A program made the translations under genes and the position numbers. A stretch of 64,000 nt of DNA from Phellopilus nigrolimitatus. Lineage: Eukaryota; Basidiomycota; Agaricomycetes; Hymenochaetales; Hymenochaetaceae. The stretch spans positions 1,426,001 through 1,490,000 of the forward strand of contig JAJOHG010000004.1 in assembly GCA_021029095.1 (NCBI GenBank). Direction: 5' to 3'. Below, piece by piece: positions 1 to 10,906 of the stretch (position 1 is its first letter; each line of letters opens with the position of its first letter). The notes under the pieces are model-generated. The model saw only the letters and a program-made list of their open reading frames with translations. It ran no database searches and was not told where the DNA came from.

Positions 1-778
1 GGAGGGAGAAGACAGACCCTGGAAGTGAAGGCCATGGATGAAGACGAAGAATAAGATGAAGTATAGAGAAAAACGGGCAGAAATAATTATGAATATGCAA
101 GAAGCAAAGAAAATAACTGCTCGCGAGACGAGAAAGTTATATTGTCGGCGAGCAGAAGGAGGAGGAGGGAAGAAAGAGGCTGGCAGCGACAAGATGGTGG
201 CTGGAGCTCAGGAGTTCAAGACGAGAAGCCCAGTTTCAACTACAACGCGAAACAGGTCACGTGATCGTTCCTCCTGCCTAATCCAGGTGACCTTCCGATG
301 GTGGACTGGAAGAACCGGTCCACGAGGTATCATTCGTCGCTATCCGGTTGCCATCTTTCTTTATTCACAAATTATTTTCAAGCTTGTGGCTGCTTGTGGT
401 ATGCGTTCTGTCTTTTCTTCTTTCTTTCTTGTAGCCTTATATTCGCATACAATACACTCAGCGTTCCACAACTGTTTGGCCATGTTTCTTTGTTCTATTT
501 ACTTGCTACGCTCCTTATGGAAATGTTTCCTCCTCTGGGTGCTCGTGCCGACTTACCGACTCGAGAATCAATATCAATCATCGGTCCTTCTTAGCGTCCT
601 TCTCGCCGACCATGACTGATCTTCTCGTCCCACTCCTGAGTCCTTTCAGCCGTGCGCAGCGCAGCGCACCATTGTCGAATGCTGCAAGGTATACATCAAT
701 TTAATTGCAATTCAAAATTTGGTATTTATTTATTTTACCAAAACTAAAGACGTCGGTCAATTATATTCGCGTCAACTT
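1..778. other. Left edge, no gene recognised
   Basis: The first 240 bases are purine-rich and the rest holds only short ORFs with no recognisable domain. The stretch between about 600 and 300 on the minus strand contains an ATG and a good donor-like GTAAG, so the 5' end of a gene running off the window is possible, but I could not build a convincing exon chain. Confidence 0.4.
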
Positions 779-816
779 CACGTGACCTTGCACGTGATCA
801 TATGCGCATATATAGA
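779..816 (+). promoter_or_regulatory. Two E-boxes and a TATA-like box upstream of the small CxxC gene
   Basis: Two CACGTGA hexamer cores lie at 779-784 and 791-796, followed by a TATATAGA element at about 809-816, some 65 bases before the ATG at 879. CACGTG is the classic bHLH binding core. A third copy lies at about 258. That these sites are used is inference. Confidence 0.4.
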
Positions 817-878
817 GAGTTGTCATCGCAGACCCCTTCACTTACTTGTTCGGTTACCTGCTGCATATCGTGTCAAGA

Positions 879-1160
879 ATGGCTGTCGAAGTTACTTCCA
901 TCCCTGTCGACGTATGCAGGTCTGTTCAGTGCGACAAGTGCGGAAAGACGACCTGGGCGGTGAGCGCCATCCTATTGCTTATCGTACTCATCCCCTATAT
1001 TCAATACAACTTGTGATTGCAGGGCTGCGGAATGCATAAAGAGGCGGTTCGTCCACTTACTTCCATTCTTATCATCTCCTCTGCACCTGCTCAAATCCGT
1101 ACAAAACAGGTTATGGCGGACGTCAAGGAAGACAACAAGTGCCTGTGCCCGCGTGAATAG
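879..1160 (+). CDS. Small conserved fungal CxxC protein (51 aa)
   Basis: I assemble this gene from three short exons: 879-959, 1023-1046 and 1110-1160. The introns are 960-1022 (GTGAGC...TTGCAG) and 1047-1109 (GTTCGT...AAACAG). The predicted 51-residue protein contains CDKCGKTTW (residues 18-26), then GCGMH, and ends with CLCPRE, so it has two CxxC/CxC-type pairs suited to binding one zinc ion. I recall short fungal proteins with the same CGKTTWxGCG...CxCP layout, but no function is known to me. The reading frame is kept across both junctions and the cysteine pattern is intact, which supports the model. It is convergent with the helicase gene downstream. Confidence 0.72.
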
Positions 1161-2037
1161 TCCTCTTCTGCCGTTCGTACTTGTCGCCCGCTTTGACAAG
1201 ACGCTGACGATTGACGCCTTTCCCTTCTTCCTTGCGTATTCAGGCGACGAAGGCAGCTCATGCATCATTTCTTGATCACTCCTGTCTTATCATCTTGAAG
1301 TCGAACAGCACGGATTATTGTTCATGTTTTTGCGCCTATTCTTGAATCATGTGTTGTATCTTTGTACACTTTCTTGCGGTCTAATCCATTTACGTCGTAC
1401 TCGATTTTCATCAATCGTTTCAGGCTCACGCGAGCCTGTTGCTTGAAGTTAATGTGCGAGTACCCGATACCCGATATTGCATGGCCTTGCAACCAGTCCG
1501 GAATTAAGTCTCTTCGAGCTCGTAACGAGGCTAAGACCTATATTTTCAACGACCTTCCAGGACGATCCTATCTCAAGTAATCTTCCTCGCAAAAAATAAC
1601 GGAACGACAGCCGCGAACGAAAGTGCTGAAGATCATCTTTTGCTTTGTCAATTGCAGTATACGGAACTGCTGCTCTTACCTGTGTGGCGAAATATAGCTC
1701 GTGCTTTTGTATTTTTCTTTCTTTTCCCTTTTTAAATATTTACATGTACCCCAGCATCTTCATCCGCAAAATCGTCCATTCTCAGTCTCCAAGTAATGTT
1801 CACCCGCTCATTGGCCGATCCATATCACATTACGCGAACGTCGATCGTGAAATGATCTTCGCTCCGCCAAGCCCTTTGATTCTCCAGTTGAACATCCAAA
1901 TTTAGGAACCAAAATATTTGAAGGTCCATCTACTACAGAGTTAGAGCTGTAATACACAGTATGATACTTTTAGAGCCAGCAACAGCTCACGCAAATAAGC
2001 GTATGGAATCCATTATGCGAATGGTACTGATTGGTTT
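1161..2037. other. Intergenic, nothing recognised
   Basis: This 0.9 kb spacer lies between two convergent genes. It holds only short open frames without codon or domain signal. It probably carries the two 3' UTRs. Confidence 0.5.
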
Positions 2038-4595
2038 TCACGATGTTGTTCGACTGTACGCCTCCCTCAGCTTCTCCAGCGCAATCTGCAAATACGAAAG
2101 AGCACCTCATCAGCATTCTTTCAAGGCTCCTGCAATTGGTGGTTCGAGCTCACCTCATAACATCTCTCCATCCCCTCGAGGTCCTTCTCCTTCACTCTCT
2201 CCCTCGCGACGCGCTCGAGGCGGCCTGCGCCGCGGAGCATGTTCTTGAAGAAGTGCGCCTCCTGGTCCTCGACGAGCGTCCACGCATCAGCCCGCACGAC
2301 CTGCACGCGCTGTTCGCCCCGCGCGGTGCACGTACTTGCGCGCGTCGACCGGTGCGTCGTACGACACGACGTGTGCGACGTGCGGGATGTCGAGCCCGCG
2401 CGCGACGAGGTCGGAACATATCAGGCTAAAAAATGAAGGATATATTGTCAACGGACTTTCATCTTTCTTGGGATACAAATCAGGTTAAAGAAAGGAGGAA
2501 ACGCACATGTCGATTTCCTGCCTCTTGAACTTCTCTAAGATCGTTCTGCGCTCGCCAGGCGCGAGGTCGCTCGAGTACGCCTGGGTGACGATGCGCTTCG
2601 CCGGCCCTGGCAGTGGGACCTGATTCGGCATTGGCAGCATCAGCGTTCGCAGAGGAGATGCGGTATGCCTCCTCGAAGAACTCGAAGAGCTTGACAAGGC
2701 GCGCAGTCGACGCCGAGCTTTTTGTGAACACGAGCGCGTTGGACACGCCGTGCGCGTGCACGAGGTGGAAGAGCACGAGCGGCTTGCGCGCGGACGGGAT
2801 CGTGAGGTAGTGTTCCTAAAGTTGAATTATCGGTTTCGATTCAGGCGAGAACATGATGAAGAGAAGTGCGGGAACAAAATTACCTTCAGACCCTCTGGCA
2901 TCGCGAACTCTTCCGTCCCCAGGGCCGCCACCGCATCTTCGCCGTCCGCGCCCTCGCCGCTCCTGCCCTGAACGACGAAGTACTTCGCATCCCGCAGCCC
3001 GAGCGCGGCGATGCGCGCGGGGTCCCGCGTGAGCGTCGCGCTGAAAAGCAGCTTCTGGCAGGACGCATGCTTCGGGTCGTCGACGTCTGTCGCGATGTGC
3101 GGGAGGAACGGGGGCGCGAGCGCGTCGTGGTGCGGGATCGGATTTGGACCCAACGTCGATGGCGGAATTGAAGCGGGTGCACGTGGGTAGAGAAGGGCCA
3201 GATGAGTATTTCAAAGATGGAGCTGATACTGACGGACCGCCGTCGATGGACGTAGAGCGCGTCGGGGGCCGAAGCGCCGCGAGGACCTGTGCGAGCCAGT
3301 CTTGGAAGCTCTGCGCGAGAAGACGATCCGCCTCGTCGATGACGAGGAACCGTAGGTGTTGCAGCGTGAAGCCCGGCGTACCCGCAAGATGGTCTATCAG
3401 GCGTCCTGGCGTACATATGAGGATATCGACCTTGCTCGACCCACCCTGGAGACTATGTACAAAGCTCTTCAGCATCATAACAATGACTTGAAGTAGACCA
3501 ATACATACGTTTTCCCTTGCTCGGAGACGAGCTGGGTTTGCTCGTGCACGAAAGAATGCTGACCCGTGGCTACAGCTATCTGTGAATCTGTTCAGAAGGT
3601 CGAGAAATACTGTTTCAAAAAGGTATTTACCTTCAATCCCCTCCCTTTGCTGACCGCTTCAAACGTTTCTTGGACCTGAAGCACCAAATCTCGAGTTGGA
3701 AGGACAATGAGAGCCCGCAGTCTTGTCGCTATTCGAGACGAGAGGATCTGAAGAATATGTGAGCATAGAAAGAAGTAATGCAGAATGTAAAGCACACCTC
3801 GACAATTGGGATAACATATGCCAGCGTCTTCCCGCTCCCTGTAGGCGCGGAGGCGCATACATCCCGAGGTGGATCATATGGACAGTAAAGTGCTCGTGAT
3901 CGGCGCTGCGGAGGGAGGAGGAACGGGAGCAAAGCGGTCTGAACTGCGACCCGTAAGCACCACTTCGTATCACAAGGAATGAAGAAGCACGAACCAGCAA
4001 AGAACTCGTTTATACCAAGTTCACGCAGTCTCTTTCTCATCTTCTCGCTGACCACCGGCAACATCGCCTGTGTTTAGCACGCGCTCCGCGTCTAGCGCGT
4101 CGATGGACACGGACGTGGATGGGTTGACAACTTCTGCGCTGAGCAAAGCTTTATCAAGGCCCTGAAGCGCCAATGTTGTTTTCGAGGGCGCATCTGGAGC
4201 GATTGGAAGAGGAAATGACGGGAGGGCGGTAGGAGGTGTCGGTGAGCGAGCAAACGGCACGGAGACCGGTTCTTCTTCATCTCCATCGGACTCTGAGCTC
4301 GGTGGCGTGTTCCTTGCTCCCTCTTCGTCGGTGTCGACCTTCCGACGCTTGCGAGGTGGTTCCTTGACATTAACAGCTTGGAGAGCTAGTCTCTTCCTCG
4401 CCAGAGGACTGCGCCGCCTTCGTCATTTCCATCTTCGTTTTCCGCGACTAGGGACCGCCGACTGCTTGGGATAGTGCAGTTTCGACCTTCCTATGTTTTC
4501 TTCTCTCTTTCTTCTTCTTCAGGTAGCGAGATTTAGCCTTTGTTTTTCCCGCCTTCTGCGCAGTCGGTCGACGGGGTCGGCGCGGCGACGGCCAT
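2038..4595 (-). CDS. DBP6: DEAD-box ATP-dependent RNA helicase, Dbp6/DDX51 type
   Basis: An RNA helicase of the Dbp6/DDX51 family, which acts in 60S ribosomal subunit assembly in the nucleolus. On the minus strand I see motif I (SAPTGSGKT, near 3850), Ia (LPTRD), Ib (TPGR), motif II (DEAD, near 3340), motif III (SAT), then IDILICSD, ARGLD and HRAGRTAR (near 2300). The N-terminus is Lys/Arg-rich, as is usual. Several introns are clear, for example donor GTGCGT inside the IDI-LICSD exon pair. The last exon is 2038-2085. The frame breaks at about 2289, 2620, 3199, 4053, 4402 and 4562. Each break is repaired by dropping one of two bases at a third codon position. One stop near 4445 remains unexplained and may mark a very short intron. 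This is an essential gene in yeast, so I read it as a functional gene with consensus errors. Confidence 0.85.
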
Positions 4596-5154
4596 GACTG
4601 GTATACCAGTAACGAGCAGTATAAAAATATAAACCCAAAACGATAACGGTGAAGAGAAATAGGTAACAAATGGTAATTTATTTGTTTTTGATACTTTCCA
4701 CAGGAAATTCTATTTTCCACGAGGAAATACATACATACCCTGTGCCGTGTCCTCGTGTCACGCTGTCACAACTGTTTGGGTCATTTAGACAAGATAAATT
4801 GCGATGGGTATGGACGTCGAGGCCCCAATTTCCTGCTCACGGTAACCCACAGCAGTCCGCCAGCTGCACCAACGTCCTGTACATGATTACTGACGTCGTC
4901 AGCAGCAAGAAAAGCGGTCTCGAGCAGTCCTTCGCTGTCTCCGCCGGTCTCGGCCGTAGTCGGCTGTCGAGGAAAACGTCAGCAGAACCCACAGAACCTG
5001 GGTTCCCACACGCCTGATAAGGAGTGTTGAGTATCGAACTTGGTTTTATACCTGGCTTGCCTATTCCCCCATCGTCTGCATCGCTGCCACTATCCCCATA
5101 TTTTATCATTTTCCTCATTTCCTCACTTTATCTGGAATTAAAATCCAATAACCC
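4596..5154. promoter_or_regulatory. Divergent promoter region, DBP6 / Myb gene
   Basis: This 559-base spacer separates the start codons of two divergent genes and presumably carries both promoters. Short ORFs on both strands look accidental. No specific site stands out. Confidence 0.4.
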
Positions 5155-6900
5155 ATGGACAACTCCGTCTATCAGCCTTTATCACACGCACTCAATCCTC
5201 CTCCCTCCACCGCACGTCCCGCCTATCCCACCGACACCCACCATCAGAACTCCATCGAGCACGACGCCGACCAGGATGCCCACGCCGATCCAACTGTCCG
5301 GCCCGAAGAGGAGGAAGAGGAAGAAGAGGATGAGGTAGAGGGCGCCGTCGACCATCCCGCGACGACGGGCACCTCGGATAAACAGTCGTGCGTGCACTCT
5401 CTTCTTATATCCTCGACAACCATCCCCAAGGTCACATCGTTCAATGCCCTAATATTAATACTTATGTTGCCGTTCGTAGCTCGGCTAACCATGGCCACCC
5501 AAACTCCGCACCAACGCGGCGCAAGCCGGGGAGACCCAAGGGATCAAAAAACAAGAAACCCCGCTTCGACTTGTCGGGATCGCCGCCCAAACAACAGTTC
5601 TCCGCGGCTCCGGCACCGTTTTACGGCTTCCCGCCGCCGCCTCACCCGACCGCAGTGCCGATGCAGCCGCACCCTCCTCCCCATCCCGTCGCTGTACCCT
5701 CTTACTCCGTCGCTGATGCGAGCAATCAGGCCTTCTACGACTTCCAATGGCGGGTGTTGACGCTGTGCTCTGAGTTTTACAATGCTGCTGATGAGTTAAT
5801 TGTTAGTTTTCATCCTCGTCCTCCGGAATATTTGCTTGATTCTGATAATTTAATTTCAACCAGCGGAGTGCCCCCCAGCATATCATCCATCAATGCTTCA
5901 GCCTGCCTGGTAACCAGGTCGACCCAATAACCATTCTTCACGATGCAAGGAGAGCCTGCGACCAGTTGGTTCGTGCTCTCCACTTTTATGGGCACATTAG
6001 TACTCATATAATGTCCAGCTCGCCAATCCGAGCCAAGCAGTCCTCAAGGTATCTCCTCCAGCACCAACTTATGCTCCTATACAAGCAACTCCTGTTAAGG
6101 ACTGGAACTCCTCCTGCTTCTGCAGGCCCTGTCATAACGAACCCTGGCTCCTTCGTCATGTCTTTGACAGGCTCCCCCTCCCAGTCCGGCGGCTATGCAT
6201 CTCCAAATCGGTACCCTACCACTCCTTACTACGCTTATGCCACTCAACCTCACCAGACGGGCACACACCCGTACATGGCGCAGCAACAGGTGATGAAGCC
6301 AGTGAACCTGACCACGCCGGCGTCTGCAGGCAATCAGGGCTGCATGGAGTGAAGAAGAGACCGAGAAGCTTCGGCATCTCACCGAGGAGAGCAGGATGGC
6401 GGGCTCAGGGACCGAAAACGGCGAAATCGACTGGGATTGGGTTTGCGGCGCATGGGGGACCAGGGCGCACTCGCCACCAAATTTTGATAAAAGCGACGAA
6501 CATGGGCCTGAAGGAGAGTTCGACACGGGGGATGAAGCGCCGTCGCGATACAGAGCCAGGGCCTGGAGCTGCAGACGGCGTGGCAACCATTACGAACGGG
6601 AATGGGCACCCGTCCTCGGCAAACCCGTCCGCGCAGGCGGTGCTGAACGCCGTGGGCGCCGCTGCCGCAGCGTCATCGGGTTCGTCCTCTGTCTCCCCGG
6701 ACCGGCCTGCCTCGACATCCGCGTCTCCTGTCACTGCTCCCCCGCCTCCGCCGCCGGCCCCGCCTGGTGGGGGAAACCTTATGCACTGGCCAATGCCGCA
6801 TGTCGCGGCCAACACGCCTTCGCCCGTCATAGCGAGCACTCAAGGCTCACGGTCAGTCTACTACAATCGAGACAGGACTAGTACCGGGTCGAAGGCGTGA
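5155..6900 (+). CDS. AT-hook and Myb/SANT-like DNA-binding protein
   Basis: A probable nuclear regulator. The first exon starts at the ATG at 5155 and includes an acidic run of Glu near 5310. The second exon has the AT-hook GRPKGSKNKK (near 5530) and a Pro-rich stretch, then a predicted helix (FYDFQWRVLTLCSEFYNAADEL). Downstream are Gln/Pro/Tyr-rich sequence and a Myb-like segment starting AWSEEETEKLRHL (near 6340) with DWDWVCGAW and RTRHQILIKAT, followed by a low-complexity tail ending at 6900. Introns lie at about 5388-5478, 5800-5866 and 5969-6018. Two frame breaks, at 6340-6341 and 6458-6459, fall at third positions of Gly codons. The target genes are unknown. The domain call is good, the exact exon chain moderate. 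Confidence 0.7.
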
Positions 6901-7379
6901 GCGGACGTTACTGTATCCTCATCAAATACGTTCTTCCCTTTTTCATTTGTACTTCTTTTTTTTTCCCCTGGCCTGACCTCTTGCTGTCCGTAATCGGCAC
7001 TGGACTGCTTTTTTCGTGGGACGTGCTCTTGATGTACCTACTTCTCCTTTCACTTTTTTTTATTCACTTTGCCCGGGGTCTTTGTGCTGTGTATCTCGTT
7101 CACTATACTGACCTTATTCTTTTCATCCCATAATTTTTCGCAAACCTTCTCTTCTTACTGTGTATTTATTATAGCTTCGCTATTCGGCGACTGCGTCGTG
7201 TGTTTGTACATAATTGTATTGCAGATGTACTGGTGCTCTATACAAGCGCTCGAACTGTTGGCGTTGATTGACGTTGCGTCATGTACCATAGCCAAATGAG
7301 GCGTGTCGAATTTGAGCTTGTGTATGTCGTTCATGCATAGGCAGTACACCAGTGTCCAGCTTTAGTGTCGACCACCACC
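6901..7379. other. Intergenic, 3' UTR and promoter of the LYR gene
   Basis: This is a T-rich spacer between two genes on the same strand. It has no coding signal beyond short chance ORFs. Confidence 0.45.
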
Positions 7380-7841
7380 ATGCCCCTCAATCCTTCGAGG
7401 CTACGCGCTCTCGCACTGTATAAAGAGCTTCACAGACTGGGACGCGACTACCCCGATCCATCGTAAGTCCGCAACTGCAAAAATCGCTCGAGAGACCGAC
7501 GCTTATCGCGGCTCCGCAAAGATACGACTTTCACGGAAACTGAGGAAGATGTACGAACGTCAGTGCGCCTACATGAAAAAGAGGGCAGTCTGACATACAT
7601 GGCTGTATGCTTCCTGAAGGGAATAGGAACTTGGAGGCCCCGGAGGACGTCGAGAAGGCGCTGCAGTTCGGGGAGTACATCCGGAATGGTGCGTCTCACT
7701 CGATTGTTGTGTTTAAAACCCCTTTCGTTACGGCCCTTTCGCTTAGAAACCCTCGCGCTCATCAAGCTGAGCAAGTACCGACATCTGAAGAGGGTGTACC
7801 CGCCCCTGGAAGGTCCTCCAGACAAGGCGTCCCCGGCCTGA
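7380..7841 (+). CDS. LYR-motif protein, ETFRF1/LYRM5-like
   Basis: A small mitochondrial Complex1_LYR family protein of about 90 aa in three exons. Visible landmarks are RLRALALYKELHRLGRDYP (N-terminal LYR-type helix, here LYK), YDFHG, a KLRKMYER helix, EDVEKALQFGEYIRNET and KYRHLKRVYP. The GRDYP and GE(Y/F)xxxE pattern fits LYRM5/ETFRF1, which binds electron-transfer flavoprotein in animals. That role here is inference. Introns start at GTAAGT after the Asp-Pro-Ser codons, at GTCAGT near 7560 and at GTGCGT near 7690. One base is missing at 7536/7537, the third position of a Gly codon, which breaks the frame in the second exon. Confidence 0.8.
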
Positions 7842-8901
7842 GCTTCCGCAATTCAGGGCACAAATTAGACGCCTAACGGCCACCGCACGGTCCGCACATG
7901 CTTTCGCTGCATTGTCCTTGCTCGACGAATTCTCGGACAACTATCTTTCTGGACTATGCATTGCCAAGCTCTTTTGGGCGTAGTACTACCGCTCCCCATT
8001 CCCGCTCTCCCGACATATGTGCATATCTATCCTCTTGCATTTGCCTTTTATCTGTACACTCGAAATCACGGATAGTCACGGATACCCTACTCCTTATTTA
8101 CAGAATCTGGTCCCAGTCTTGACTTGGCGGTCCCAATACACTGTGATCTATCATATAATGTACGTTATTTTCTCCCGCCAATTTACCACGACTCATGTGT
8201 GTCGTATTTCAGATAAATCATGTATAAGTTGATTATGTATCGCAGATGGTATGCATTTCAGGTGCCCTCAGAAAACTGCCATATGAGATACTTGAACGCT
8301 AGCTCGGCCATCATTGGCTTCTAGTCATGGAGGTTCTTTGCATGCAAATTTTTACTAGCGTCAATTCACGATCTCAACCGAAAGGCTATCGGCGAGGGCA
8401 CGTGAAAAGGTTCAGCTATTGGAAACTGGGATTTCCCCTAAAGCTTACGCAGATTTTTCTTTCTTTCTTCTGGCAATAACTCTTCTCTGTTCGTATTTTA
8501 TATTCAATTGTTTTCTAGCAGAGCCTCATCTCACTTGCTTATTTCGTTCAATGTCCTCAACTCTCTATGATACGTGTATGTATCATGCTGATTATGCCGA
8601 CTTTGCCACTTCTGTTTCTCCTTTCCCCCCTATAAAGTAACTGCTACATGTATACCGTGTGGTTGGAAGGCTTCCAACCATTTTTCTCTCGTTGTCGCTT
8701 CGCTACTGACCGTCGAGAATATATGTAACTTCGCTATCCACCGCAAAGCAGCGCGAAGAAGCGAGAACGCATCACGTGACGCAAATATCACTTTTGAAGT
8801 CGAGTCCGACGTTGACAAGACATCTACTTGACATCCTCATCTTGTACTTGCTCGTGCTAACTTATTTTTCTGTTATCCTGATTGCTGTACGCCTGTACAA
8901 T
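7842..8901. other. Intergenic, with E-box before CTU2
   Basis: This 1.06 kb spacer has no recognisable gene. A CACGTGAC site lies at 8773-8780, about 125 bases before the CTU2 start codon. The rest is pyrimidine-rich. Confidence 0.45.
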
Positions 8902-10906
8902 ATGTCTTCATGTGGTAACCCTGCAGCTACAGATGGCGAGGCCTTGATGCAAGGCGAGTCATCCGCTCTTTCCTAGCTCGTTCAAGTGAATGCTCAAATG
9001 TTCTCTGACCAGGAAGACCGAAATTCGATAGGTCTACCGATTGCATCAAGTGCAAAGTTGTGCGAGGAAATATAGTCATTCGCCACGCCGTCTACTGCAA
9101 GTACATGCTACCACCTTCATTGTCCCTTTCTATCCATCTGTTCTGACGCGCAGTCTGGTTTGGCTCTCCCCACTCGTGTAGAAACTGTTTCTTCCCACTT
9201 GTGACAAACAAGTTCCGGCGCTGTCTCGATCCACACGTGAAGGCGGGCTCCGATTCATCAAGGCGGACGGCGCTCAAAGCATCAGGTGATGTGCTCATCG
9301 GCTTCTCAGGTGGCCTGGGCTCGACGGTCCTCCTCGACATCCTGACGCGTACATACTTCCCGTCTACGACCGACGCTGGTGGCTCCGGTGGAAAAGGGGG
9401 AAAGGCGCATCCGAGAAATAGAAAGATGTGGAACAAGGCGTATGTATGCTATGTTGAGGTATGCGCATGCATTCCCGAGGTAAGCACGCCTGGTTTTGTC
9501 GTCCCTTTCAAGTTTGTTATGCAAACGGCGGGAACATTTCTGTAGGGACATATGAAAGAGCGGAAGTGGGGACGTGCGGGACACCTTTGCGAATAAGGAC
9601 GACTTTGAATTCGTTTTAAGCGCGTATAGAGGATGCATTTGACTCGCGATGGTGGGCGAAGTACGGGAGCATCGAGTCATCCACAGGCCCTCAGCGTGAA
9701 TCTGAATAAAGAAGGTAAGCTCTTCTCCATAAGATTAATCAATTTTTTAACATTGTTGCTTACATTGCGTTAGATCTCCCTCTGCGTCTCCAGAACCTTG
9801 CATCGCAGTCAGCCGAGGACCCCGTTACCCTACTTCGCACCTACCTCACCTCGCTTCCTACACCAACAGCCGTCCAGTCTGCGATCGCAACACTTACGCG
9901 GCTCGTGCTCGTGCATACCGCACGCCACCTGCGGTGCTCGCATCTCGCACTCGGGACCTCGCTGACCAGTCTCGCGGTGTCACTCATCAATTCGATTGCA
10001 CAGGGTGGCGGGTTCAACGTGCCAGAAGAGAGCTTTGAGGAATGGCGAGATCCTTCGAATTTTGGCCCTGAAGTTAGTGGTGGTGATGGGAAAGGAGAAA
10101 AAAGATCGGCTGTAAGGATAGTGAGGCCCCTTCGCGATGTTGGGATGAAAGAGTGCGCAGCGTGGGCGTGGTGGCGGGACCTAATGTGGTTGGCAAGAGA
10201 AGCTTGCCGGGATTGAGCGTAAAACAGACTATTGGTGGCCTTACAAAAAGTGAGACAGAATTTTCGAAAATTCATCATGTTTCAATCTGAATAAGATATT
10301 GATCATCATCGGTTTATTATAGGTTTTATCGTGGGTCTTGAACGGGACTACCCGTCAACGGTATCAACCATCGCTCGGACCTGTGCAAAGCTCGCTCCGA
10401 AGGACGACGCCAGCGATTGCTGTGTGCTCTGTGAGCGGTACGTTCCGAACATTATTGTCTACAAGACATCAATCTCAATCTATTGACGGTTGCATAGGCC
10501 AACTCCGAGCGGTGTCTTAGATTGGAAGTCGCGTATATCAATACGGTCTGTGGATGAGTTGAAAACTCAGCATGACAACGTAACGCATCTGCCGCCGTCG
10601 TTCTCCTTTCATGCGGAAACAGATGAGGTCTTAAAACCAGCCCTCTCGATCTCTCCAATCTCTCCTATTCGATCGCTTTCCCCGCGCTTGTGCTACGCAT
10701 GCCACACGCTGCTTACGAGCAAGTCCCCGCGTTTCAACGCGGACCTACCTCGGGAAGTATGTCTTCCGGCGTGGACGTCGGCGCGTCTGATGGAAGGCTC
10801 GAGTATAGAGAATGCAGAGGCTGGGACTGATGCGGAGGTATGGAAGGCGAAGGCAGTGAGTAGAGATGAGATGAGGAGTGCTGTTGGGGAGTTTTTGTTG
10901 GAGTAA
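8902..10906 (+). CDS. CTU2: Cytoplasmic tRNA 2-thiolation protein 2 (CTU2/NCS2)
   Basis: Partner of CTU1/NCS6 in the Urm1-dependent 2-thiolation of wobble uridine in cytosolic tRNAs. Family marks in order are CIKCK and YCKNCF (zinc-type cysteines), VTNKFRRCL, an ATP-PP-loop-like GFSGGLGSTVLLD (near 9300), RIEDAFD-type sequence, HLALGTSLTSLAVSLINSIAQGGGF, RPLRDVGMKE, CCVLCERP and LCYACH. The GFSGG loop replaces the usual SGG-S catalytic type, as expected for the non-catalytic partner. The first intron (8954-9012) has a GC donor, AG|GCGAGT. Frame breaks lie at 9624-9625 (extra base), about 9692 (extra base) and 10176/10177 (missing base), all compatible with third codon positions. The C-terminal exon runs from about 10500 to 10906. 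Confidence 0.85.

Noticed and set aside
2287..2436. Overlapping Arg-rich ORFs on both strands near 2.2-2.4 kb
   Set aside because: They are shadows of the helicase exon caused by high GC and codon symmetry.
4026..4120. A 47-base intron in DBP6 (GTCCGT...ACACAG) explaining the frame change near 4053
   Set aside because: It would work, but the donor is weak and a third-position repair at 4053-4054 fits the pattern of the other breaks better. Not excluded.
2038..4595. DBP6 as a decayed pseudogene
   Set aside because: It has at least six frame breaks, but all helicase motifs are intact, introns splice correctly and every break can be repaired at a third codon position, unlike random decay.
9540..9600. 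A further frame break in CTU2 at the G-run near 9570
   Set aside because: Using the acceptor GAAAG near 9555 instead of CTGTAG restores the family frame without any base change.
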